Shown in pieces: positions 1-10,800 of a stretch of 64,000 nt of DNA (position 1 is the stretch's first letter; every line of letters starts with the position of its first letter). This DNA comes from Heliopora coerulea (taxonomy: Eukaryota > Cnidaria > Anthozoa > Scleralcyonacea > Helioporidae), in NCBI GenBank assembly GCA_030142905.1, contig JASJOG010000610.1, positions 1 to 64,000 of the forward strand, given 5' to 3'. The position numbers and the translations under genes are program-made. The notes beneath the pieces are model-generated. The model was given only the letters and a program-made list of their open reading frames with translations, made no database searches and was not told the origin of the DNA.

Positions 1-115
1 AAGAACCCGCCTGGGAATAAAAGTGGGGTTAGTAAGGGGTACCATGATACACAAAAATGGATCTCATCGTCAGAACAATCACCCTGCTAAAGACAGCGGA
101 GGGTGCTGACAAGGG

Positions 116-388
116 GGTGCCGGTGGCACAGTGTCTCTAGTGCACGTGTCTCTCACCACTGTGACTAGGGTTAGATTCCGGCTCCTTGCAGTTATCTGAT
201 TAAAGTTACTTTTGTCACATGTGAGAAGAATGTTGTCCAGTTTGACTCTACCAAGTATCGCAGGCTTTCTCCGGGTATACTCCTGTTTCCTCCTCTCGTA
301 ACATTGGACCCATGAGGGGTGGCCCTTACAGGACCTCTACGGAGAGCAGCTGAGGTAGCGGATAAGGTTATCCAGTATAAATAAAGGC
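116..388 (+). mobile_element. tRNA-derived SINE, type B (copy 1)
   Basis: The head GGTGGCACAGTG...GTGCACGTGTCTCTCACCAC with a B-box-like GGGTTAGATTCC is followed by a body with TTTCTCCGGGTA and CTCCTGTTTCCTCC and a tail CCAGTATAAATAAAGGC. The CTCCGGGTACTCC-TTTCCTCC block resembles a conserved body found in SINEs of many aquatic animals (from memory). Confidence 0.75.
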
Positions 389-493
389 ACTTTAGCCCTG
401 ATGAAGACACTAAACGCTCAAAATTTTTTTGCCACAGGCTGCGTCACACCATGTCGGGAGCTTCTCAGTCTTGTCCACCGTTCAAGAACGAAG

Positions 494-856
494 TACCGTA
501 TTTACTCGATTATGCGCCGCGACGCTCTTTGAAGTTTTAGTGTTTCGGATGCGGAGTTTATTCGAGGGCCGCGCTCTTTAAAAAAATCATAATATTTGTA
601 AACGATAACAAGCAAATGCTAACAACAGAAAGACATTTTAATACAGGAGAATAAATTTCCGGGGCTGGATTAGACTGAGTTGTACCGTACTTGTTTTTTA
701 GTATGGCTCCTCGAACAATACAGTCTGATGATGCTTCGATTTTGCGCCGCGTTGTGGTGAATGAAAGCGGCGCTTATTTGAGGGCGGCACTCTATATATT
801 TTTGCTCTCATACGCGGCGCTTAATTGAAAACGGCACTTAATCGATTAAATACGAT
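494..856. mobile_element. Palindromic GCGCCGC MITE-like element
   Basis: Ends ACCGTATTTACTCGATTA and, inverted, ATCGTATTTAATCGATTA. The interior repeats GCGCCGC and GCGGCGCTTA in both orientations. No reading frame. A weaker relative may lie at 35715-35740 and 36240-36320. Confidence 0.65.
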
Positions 857-875
857 ATGCCAAAAGGATACTTAC

Positions 876-944
876 AACCTCCTGCAAACGGGCGGAGTGA
901 TATCGCTATCCCCAACTGTTATACTTCCTTGGGAAGAGTCACGA
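876..944 (-). CDS. DLG5: Possible DLG5 exon 12: PDZ3-PDZ4 linker
   Basis: A segment between TTTCTAG and a GTAAGTATCC donor encodes RDSSQGSITVGDSDITPPVC and then RRL, similar in character to the Ser/Thr-Pro linker after PDZ3 in vertebrate DLG5. The phase is a problem. Exon 11 ends in phase 1, whereas the full 69-bp exon needs phase 2. Either an unseen microexon intervenes or the acceptor is the AAG before base 927, which gives a 52-bp exon in phase. Low certainty. Confidence 0.4.
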
Positions 945-1280
945 CTAGAAATAATGAAAAAATAATCAACTTATGGGAAATATTTTTCAGACTCGGTTGA
1001 ACTAAATAGTAAATACAATTTATTCAGTGAGCTAGAAGTAACCATGAGTACCAAATACAATAAAGAGAGTCGACGGTAATTTCATACTTTATAAGATCAG
1101 TTACCTCGTGATGCTGTCGAATGCCTTCTCTTTAAACTCTAAAAATAATAAAAACTACATCAAAGAAAGTAAAAGAACACCACCAATAGCTAAGCAACAG
1201 CCACTGCAGCAGCAGCAGCCCCAACAGCTTGCACAACAACAAAACTTTGAAAAGGGCAAGCATTATATTATATGCATAAA

Positions 1281-1411
1281 AGATAGAAGTTCGTCAAGCC
1301 AACGCCTCAGAAAAACAATTGCTGAGCCCAAGACGGCGATCGAACCCTCCACCTTCTGATGGCCCGTAAGACGTTCTAACCATTGGGCTACTGTGCCTGA
1401 GATGGTGAGCT
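1281..1411 (-). mobile_element. tRNA-derived SINE, type A (copy 1)
   Basis: On the minus strand it carries a degenerate tRNA head with box B-like GGGTTCGATC wording (here GGTTCGATCG) and the family tail GCTCAG...TTTTTCTGAG. It is inverted relative to the copy at 1568-1690, 150 bp away. Confidence 0.65.
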
Positions 1412-1567
1412 AAGGTGCAAGTTCGACTTACGTGCTGCCAGTGCAGCAGCCTCGATATGTTAATGATACTTATGTCTCACATCCATCTAAGTGAGGGTCA
1501 TTATTAACATATGGTGGCCGCCACATAGGCAGTACATATGTAGAACTTGCATATTAGTTTATCACCT

Positions 1568-1690
1568 GAGTCTCGGTAGCTCAATGGTTGGACCGTCTCA
1601 TCGATCATCAGAAGGTTGCGGGTTCGATCCTCTTCTGGTGGTCAGATATTGTTTATCTTGACGAACGCTCATCTGTAATCCCTTACATCT
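1568..1690 (+). mobile_element. tRNA-derived SINE, type A (copy 2)
   Basis: Reads GAGTCTCGGTAGCTCAATGG (A-box region) then CATCAGAAGGTTGCGGGTTC and GATCC (B box). These are internal RNA polymerase III promoter boxes. The body after the B box resembles the other type A copies. Confidence 0.75.
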
Positions 1691-1741
1691 CGAAGCTCCC
1701 ACATGTCTAACATACACCTAAGTGATTATATTTCATCTTAC

Positions 1742-1844
1742 TTTGCGGGTTGTATTGAACCATGATACGAACGCTGCTTCCAGCCTGGCTAAGTATGATT
1801 GCAGCCTGACTGTAGTTGGCTGATCGGAAATTGATTCCGTTAAA
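1742..1844 (-). CDS. DLG5: DLG5 exon 11: second half of PDZ3
   Basis: Encodes FNGINFRSANYSQAAIILSQ and then AGSSVRIMVQYNPQ, nearly the same as the vertebrate PDZ3 end (FNGINLRSA... then QYNP). The acceptor is CTCTTTCAG and the donor CAAA|GTAAGA, phase 0 in and phase 1 out. Overlapping frames at 1707-1928 and 1733-1924 are this exon read through its splice sites. Confidence 0.93.
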
Positions 1845-4800
1845 CTGAAAGAGAACAGAACACATAAGCCTACATAAAGGACCACGATATAGATCGAAGT
1901 TCGTTTGGATTGTTTCCTTTTCAAACAATGGCTAAAGTGCAGCTTGGCGGAAGCAAATAGACTGTAGACCTGTTAAGGGCCGTTTATACGTGCGATTTTG
2001 TACGCTGCAATTGTCATCTTGGTGTATGTAATAAACTCACGACAGTCTATGCAGCAAGATATCCGCTTATGATTCTTTGTAGTTTGTACTCGACGCTCTC
2101 GTCGGTCAAAAACATACTCGAAGATGTCTATCGCAAGGCAGAAAAGTGCACGTGCAAACAGCCCTTTAGAGTCATTGAACTCTGAAAAGACTGGAACGAC
2201 ACCTGCAAACTGTATTTTGAAGCCACTGCGGAGGCTGACATGTAGGTCAACTGGCAGGTCATCTCAGATCCCTACGCGATAAAACACGCAACCTATTGTG
2301 TTCATCCAAATTTCGGATTTTTTGACAGTTTTCTTTTTATCCTTACTAAGTAGAGGAAAATGTCGGTAGGACTGCATATTTGTCAGAATTAACTGTTAAT
2401 GAAAAATAATGGTTCGATCCAACTTTTCCCCACCCGTGTTTTTGACCTACATGGGTACCCCCGTGTCAGCTTCATTCAATCGTGAGGCTTGGTACTAAGA
2501 GGTATCGTTCCAGTCTTTTTAGAGTTCAATGTTTAGAGTTAGGCTTGGGTTTAGCGATAGGGATAAAGCAAGTATTAGCTTTTGGGTTACAGTTAGTGGT
2601 TAAGGTATAAGGTCGGGGTTAATTTTAAGTTTAAGTTTAGGGTCATAGTTAGGACAGATGAACCCGCCATTGCCTAATTAATTCAGGTGCATCCGCTGAA
2701 ATGCATTTGACCCAAAATAATTTCATTACCTCCAAAATTTGATCCCCGTAACGCAGTCCTGCCCGCTGTGCAATACTTCCTTCCGTAACGGACGTCACAA
2801 ATATACCTCCTGTACTCCCCTGAGCAATTTGAATTCCCAGCGGATAGGAGCTTTTCTCGATATGTAACTTACGAATTCCTTCGTGTCTAAAGGGTAAGAG
2901 AATAATGACGTTGGGGTGGACAGATAGGGAAAGAAATGGGAAGGAATAGAAAGTAGTTATGACAGGACAAAAAATAAAATTGAAAAGACTGAGTGGGCGG
3001 TAAAATTAAAAATCTCCAGCGGATAGACGTTTTTCTCAATATATAATTTACGAATTCCTTCATGTCTAAAGGGTAAGGAACAATGACATTGAGATAGACA
3101 GATAGGGGGAAAATCGAAAGAAGAGAACGAAGTTACGAGAAAAAAAACATGAAAAGACTAAGTGGACGCCCTTACAAAAATTTCACATACAATTTCACAT
3201 ATGAAGATAATGCCAGATATGTAAATTTTTTCTATTGCATGTGTGAAATGAAAATTTCATAAGTGAAATACATATTTCGTACACCAAGATTTCACATATG
3301 AAATTTTGAACCAGTTCATTTCACATGTGAATTAGGTATTTCATATGTGAAAACGTTCCAATATTATATATGGAATGAAAATTTCATTTGTAAAAATGTT
3401 CCAATTTCATGTTTTTTCACATGTGAAATTTTCGTAAGAGCGGTAAAATAAGATTACAAGCGGATAGGATATTTTCTCAATATGTAATTTACGAATTCTT
3501 TCCTATCTAAAAAAGTATGAAACAATCACAATGAAATGGGAAGATAGGGAATGAAATGGTAAGAAAGGGAAGGAAGTTATGACAGAAAAAATCAAAACAA
3601 AAAAAAAATTAAGGAAAGAATGAGTGGACAGTTAGATATAAAATTCCCAGTGGACGGGAGTTTTTCTCAATATATAATTTACAAGATCCTTAAAATCAAA
3701 AGGGTAACGAACTATGACAAAAAGATGAAAGGATAGGGAAAAATGGGGAGGAAAAAATTCATGTAAAGATTGAGTGAACGGTAATATCGAAAACTCCCCG
3801 GGGACAGGAGTTATTTCAATATATAATTTGCGAATTCTTTCACGTCTAAAAGGGTAAGGAACTACGGCAATGAGATGGGATACGCAGAGAAATAAGAAAG
3901 AAGAGAAGGAAGTTATGTGAGAAAAAAAGGGAAGTCGGAGAAGAAGGAAGAAAGGACAAGAAAGTAGAACGAACAAAAACAAATGAGAGCCACAAAAATA
4001 CGACAAAAAAAGAAAAACAAGAACTTAAAAAAATCGAACTAGCACTAACTTGTCACTTTCATTTTCTGATATGACGGGGTTTATATGGATGATTGGTTCA
4101 TGGTCAATGACGTCACGAGGAAACGTTGGTGTAGAAGGAGCTACGCGTGGTGTGTTCTGACCAGAAGATGAGCCCATTGATACTGTACTACGCCCGCAGC
4201 TGGAGTGACTTGAAATAGTAGAATGTGTATCCATAGTATTATAAGATTGGTACTGGGAAGACGATGATTTCATTCTAAGTCGACGAGGTAAGCTCGAGTG
4301 CCCGGATTCTTTGCCAATTTTTAGTATCTTTTGGGATTTTTGATTGCCACTGACGACCTCTTGACGATCTCGAAAGTTCTTCTGCGGCTCTGTCCATGTC
4401 CTTAAACGAACATCTGACTCCTTTGTCGGATCCCCTTCTTCGGACTCGTTGTTAGTCAAGCACGAGGTCGGCATGCAATACTCACTGATGGCTAGTCCGG
4501 GTAAGGAAGATAAGGGCCGACTATGAACAGTAAAATGGGGTACGTTACGTGACGTATACAACGTACTAAACGCTGGTGGAGGTACTGGTTGAGGTCGTCC
4601 TGATAAGTGGTTGACCCGCGCAGACAAAGACAGAGGGTCAGATGGGGATATAGGAGGATGAATAACGGTTCTTCGTGGTAATGTAGAGTCTCCTGAGTGA
4701 ACCACGCGATTACTCTCCATCATCATTTCCAACGTGTCTGGTCGGATCACTGGGGCCGATTTGGGTCGCGTTGGTTTCTTCCTGTACTTTGGAAAGCGAC

Positions 4801-7800
4801 CACCCTGGTCTAACGACCCCACCTGGTCGTCTACATTTGTTTCAGAAGGGACAGCACTGCACAATACTTCAGCGGATGGATGGACACCTCTTTTACCTGT
4901 AGTATACCCTAGCACACCTGTTCTCTTTTTGTGGTGTGTAGACGACACACCTACTGACATAGCACGCGGCGGAGGCGAAGACCCAAGGGAACTGGAACTA
5001 CGAAGACCGTCCGACTTGTCTGATACCGACATACATCGTCGCTGAATGCTTTCAATGGAGGACACAGGTAATGCACTGGTAGAATCTGTCTGAGTTCCTT
5101 GGTTGCGTTCCTTATCTTCGTAAAGTGGCGTAAGGGAAGGCGAAAGGCTCAACACTGGATTTCCAACAAACAGTGAAGAATTATCGTTTAACGAAGAGAG
5201 CTCGTCTATTTCCGACTGAGCAGCGCTCGACAACTCACTCGTGCCGATTTTTTCTGATCCCTGAAGAGCGGATAAACTGTCTGCTAATATGGCCTCCTTG
5301 AACTCGGCCTTGCGGCGAATGTTGCTGTCTTTCTTAATTTTTTCATCGACCTCGGCCAACAATGTTTCCAAGAGTTGAGGTGGTGATGTTTTGCTTTTCC
5401 TCTGTACTTCCAGAACTAACATATTTGAATTCAGTAGATCTTCAGTTTCTGCTTGCGACAGAGCATTTACTGGACTACCATTGACCTAAAGAAATTAAGC
5501 AAACCCGAAGTGAATATATGTGTTCATTATATAGCTGTGGCAGCGAGCGGTTTGAATATGGAAATACTGCTATTTGATTGGTTCATAAAAGGTCGGATAT
5601 TTCCCCTATTGCCCGTCCAGGGGGAAAATTTAAAGAAGCCTTCCTTGCGTTGAATTTTAATTAAAATTTTTGACAATACGTGAAGTGAAAATGCATTACG
5701 AACAATCAGAAAAGGAAAAGTAACCACGCAGAGTGAAGTTGGTGAAGAAATCTTATAAGGAATGACGACAGAATTGCAAGTTTTATTTGACGTTCTGTAC
5801 CTTTGCACTTGTCAATTAAATTTTGGTAAAGTCATATAATAAACTAATTATTGACCTCGCTTGTTCGGTCAGTACTAGTGAAATGTCGGACCTCTGTTTT
5901 TGCAAGGGCCGAGACGAGCACACATCGGTCCGACATTTCACTATTGCAGACCTCACGCTCGGGCAATAAGTACTAGATATGCACAAGGTCTTAAACTAAG
6001 TCACTTAAACGAATTTAGTCAGTTCTTCCTGCCTGAACTGAGACCATGGCGGTAATGTGTAGAACTACTGAAAGTTCTTTCGTTCGTCTGTCAGTCTGAC
6101 ACTTGGTATTTCGATTAACATGTCATCTGCGTTCACTATTAATAACATGAATTACGGAAAAAAACATTAAGTGTACATGACAGAGCGTAAGCTTTCTACG
6201 CGACTGATCTCGGCTTGTTCTTAAGAAAAGTTTCCACTCGATTACATATGCTTAAACTTGAAATTTCTCCCTAAAATTTTTTTCACTGTTAGCGTTTCGG
6301 CCCGGTTAGTTTTTCGGTTTTAAAGCTAAAGCCAAAGCCTGAAATTTGTTTGATTAATGGGACAGTTGCCTGCTTGAACTTTTTGAGTCCGTTCACTAGA
6401 CTGATTGGCGGCCTGCCTGTCTGCCAGCGTGCCCGCCTGACTGTCCGTCCATCCACCCATCCATTCATTTGGGTGCGTCCTTGTATGTTTTACCTTCCCA
6501 CTAGGCTGCCTCTCTGCATGCTTGCCTGCATCATCCCTCTCTCCCACCCTCCGGCCCTCCCTCCCTTTCTCTACCTGTCTGTCCCGCCTCTGTTATCTCG
6601 ACCACACAGTCAGTCCTCAGCCATACATCATATTTCACACCCTGGAGCACTTACAGAAATGATCTTATCACCAACTGATAAGTTATGCTCATGATCAGCT
6701 ACACTCCCCGGTTTGATCCAGCTTATTGTCTTACGGCTGTCAATCAATATACCAAGCTCTGAAAAAGAAAAGCAGCGAAATGATCGCGAAAATTATTATT
6801 TTATATAATAAATATCCAAAGTTCTTTTTTTCTGGACACTGTAATCCGAACATATGGGATACTGTTATATTTTCGATATACTAAAAACACTCGCCTAACG
6901 CTTAATGCGTCCCCCCCCCCCGCCGCTTTTCTCCAGTCTCGCAGCATCTCATGCGTGTGTTAATACACATGCATGAGATATTGTGTTAATATTCACAATA
7001 GCATCCAAACAAAGAAAATCGTCAGTTATTCCTTTAGTGACATACATGAAAAGTAACAAGGTCAACTATATTCATTAAACAGCGCTTCTTGCAACACAGA
7101 CAACAGCAATATCGTTCGGGCCCCATTACAAACAGATATGGTAACACTATACAAAGTTTTTTATATGTTAGATATATGAGAGCTTGGAAATATCTTAAGA
7201 TGAAAGATGAATGATCGTCAAGCCCTATACTTAGAAAAACGATTTCTGAGCCCCAGATGGGGATCGAACCCGCAACCTTCTGATGACCGGTGAGACGCTA
7301 TAACCATTGAACTACCAAGACTCAGATGGCGATTTTTTCCACCGTACGTACGTGCACTTCAAAATTAAAATAGAAAATATTTAAAAATGCAATGTACTGC
7401 ACATATTTTAGCAATGGTTTATACTTTACTATAATTTAGAGCTGCACGCAGACGCCGGTAAAATTCGGAATAAATGTATGGTCACTTTTAGTTGCCTTCG
7501 TAAGGCTTAAAAAAACTACGACATTTTATGATTGTATCCACTGAATCATTAGTAATCCACTGAAACATTCCTTCTCCTAAACACAAAATGTGCTTTATCA
7601 TAGGCGTAAAACTGCAAGTATTGTCCCAGTAGTGTCAACAATAAAGTCGACGTAAAGATTTACCTAAAAACGCCCACCGTGAACTAAAACTTTGTTCCCC
7701 GTCCCCCTAAGTTCAGCTAACTTCCTACGTCACTGTCTTGCACTATACCTTTTCCACGAGTAACTGTGAGGTGGATTAGAGGAAAGTTCGTCTTGTTTCC

Positions 7801-10800
7801 ACCAGATAACTTTCGCCGCTTCACTGTCTACAATAATGTAGAAGTTGGGATGGATTAAGAAAAATATGAATACTTAATAACATCTCCTTATTCCGTCGGT
7901 ACTTACCAGATTTAAGCACTCGCCCACGTGAATGGCTTCGACAGCTTTCTCATACTTAAGTGATGTCACATCCAAGTTGTTGACGCGCAATAAACAATCG
8001 TTGACTCTACACAACACCAAAAGACGATGACTGGTTAAGAACAGCGTTGAAATTTTGACATTGTCCTTATTTCAACAGCCAGAGAGCGTAAACCTGAAGC
8101 TCTTGGTTCCAATTCAAGGTTGACGTTGTTTGAGACAAACTCGTTATACATCCATGAAAGTACTCTGAAATTCACTCATGTTCCCACGTTTCCAGTTCTT
8201 AAACCTATCCGTCCCCTCTGCGTAGCAATATCTGGTTACGCCTCTGTGAGAAGTTCAAATTATGAAGCCTAAGTTCGGAGATTTCGCTAGAAATGCGTAC
8301 ACCGGTTTTTACCGACAAAAAATCGTCTTTTACCGGAAAAAAATTTAAGTTGCCGGTTTCTTGTACCGATAAGTCTTGTTTTTGGTGTTAAGATTATATT
8401 ATGCTCCAACGTAGACTACAGTCCTACACAGCCAATCAAAACATGATTGATTTAAATTTGATGCCAAAGTTAACCGTTCTTTCTTGAGTTGAAATTGACA
8501 CCATAAGACAGGTGAATAAGTAAGGGCTGAGTACAGTTGAGGATGGCGAACGTAAGTATACGTTGAATACATTATCGGAATCAACTGAGTGGGATTATAC
8601 TTCCTATATTAGTAACAGTCGATAGATACATTTTTGGGGTTAAATATCCGAATTAAAATTTATTAACGAAGCGTTTCGATTGTGCTAACAATGCAATGCG
8701 GTAACGGCCTTTTACGTTAAATATGGCTCATAAGGTGTGCCAATTGTACGTTAGTATCGAAGAAGAAAATTCATACGGAGTACCGACTAACTACTGAGGG
8801 TGGCCGAATCTCTGTACGATTAAGGACCCATCTACCTTGTACTATTGTCGCATGACACGAGTGTTCATCTTAGCGCATGCAATGTTGTCTACAGTGCACA
8901 GTTCGTGCTCACGATTGGCTCTCTAAAGTAGCAATACATTCTGAATGGACAACGGACTCGATCATATACATCATAAGGAACAATCGTGTACGACAATCCT
9001 ATAGTGCAGATGGGGCCTAACGCGCCTCTTAAACAGCTATAACTCGTTTGAGCTTGAGCTAAGACAACGGGCCACGCACTCGCCACCGAGCCAAACCGTG
9101 CAAAAGTAAAGCAAAAGTCACTTCACCTTAACTTCCCGTCAGCCAAACTTCCTTTCGCGACATTGGTGACGACGATGCTTGATTTACTTGTGGCAATATT
9201 AAAACCAAGATCTTCTGAGCTACTTCCCTATAAAGACCAGAAATTACCAGAGGGCAAAACGGTTCAGTTACCGTCACAGTGTGTCCAGTACGGTAGCAAG
9301 CGGGAGTGGGCACTAGGAGGCTTGCTCGGGGCGCAAAATTTTAAGACGTGACATTTTCAGAATCAAAGATTCGACTTTTTGGATTTTTTTTTTGAATTTT
9401 TTTTTATTTTTGTAGACTCAAAAATGTTTTGCAAAGCTCAATAAAATGCAAAATCAATGTCTCGATTTCTCGATGTTAACTCATGACTTGGCATTAGTCA
9501 ATGGTTGGCAGCACCTGTTTTAATTTTTCAATTACATTTTGAGTAATATAAAACAAAACGTACAAAAATCCCACTTGTTTCTACAGAAGTACCAAATATA
9601 GCTGTAATACAGTTTGTACCGGCGTACAAATATTGTAACATAAGGAGCTTGGGGAGTGTCAGAGAGAGCTGGTGGGGCGCCTTCAACAGAAATTGCCTCG
9701 AGCAAATTACCATCTAGGTATGGCTCTGCGTATACCTTGTCTAACGTAGAGTTGTAACGACTCGAGTCATTGACTAGAACTCGAGTCAGTTCGAGTAACA
9801 ACTTCCGTCGAGTTGTCTAGGTTTTAGGTAGTTTTCATGGCGGCCATAGACCTGTTCATGGTAGTGGCGACAGTGGATGACGGTTGTCTGGCCCACTTAG
9901 TACTCCTAATACTCGCTCAGTTATGTTTCAAGGTGTAATAATTTAATTACTCCTCTATTACTATACTGGAACTTCGCAAATTTCCACTGAAATACATGTT
10001 GGGTTCTATTCTTACTAGAAACCATAAAACACATTGCAATATAAAAATTTCCCTGATTATGGTTGGCATGTAGTTTTCAGCAAAAACCGAGAAAGCCCTT
10101 CATCAGAGTTAGTCCCTCGTTCTGCCCATTTTTAGCAGATTACAGGTACTAACGGTTAAACTCTTTCTCTATCTTTTTTCGCTTACACAAGTTCTATATG
10201 GCTGCTCTGCCTTTTGTCGTTTGAATGGCAGGAGACCGAGGGAAAACCACCTGCAGTTAAGGAATGGTTTTCCTGAATATTGTTTTTAGCTATGGTGTAC
10301 AACAAATACCTTGTTACATAGAACATTATTTAATATGACCTAGTGTTCCCAACACAAAGCCTTGAAGACAATTTGTGGCGGTGCAAAACTAAGTTTAATT
10401 TCTTCTCCACGGACTCAACCTCCGGCTTACCTTTTCCAAAGAAACTAATTCGGTCTCCCAGTCCTTAAAACAAAAAAAAACAAACAAAAAAACAAAAAAA
10501 AAAAAAAAAAAAGAAAACACATAGATTACAACTGGTTAGATACATGAATCAATTTGACCTGGCTGCGATTGGCTCATGCTAAACGATCTGGATTCCAAGT
10601 TGTTCACATTATCTGATTTTATTATAGGTTTCTTTATATTTAATTTTACGTGATTCACAAACATTTCAGGAAACAAGTAAACTTAAAATACAGCGATGCC
10701 TCAGGAAATGTATACACATTTGGATTGCAATTTTTGGTTAAGATGGCTTGATATCTTATCGTACTTCGATTGATTGGTACCTGATGTCCAAACACATCTG

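Noticed and set aside
1108..1359. 83-codon frame with a Gln-rich stretch
   Set aside because: Low-complexity CAG/CAA run; its 3' end is the type A SINE at 1281-1411, and it lies antisense to DLG5.
3632..4006. 124-codon minus-strand frame
   Set aside because: Covers two copies of the DLG5 exon-end tandem array and purine-rich intron; not a gene of its own.
4734..5045. 103-codon plus-strand frame
   Set aside because: Antisense shadow of DLG5 exon 9.
10080..10120. Minus-strand CTGATGAAGGGC...GCTGAAAAC as a hammerhead
   Set aside because: No convincing stem II, and no stem I/III pairing; at most a decayed Penelope end.
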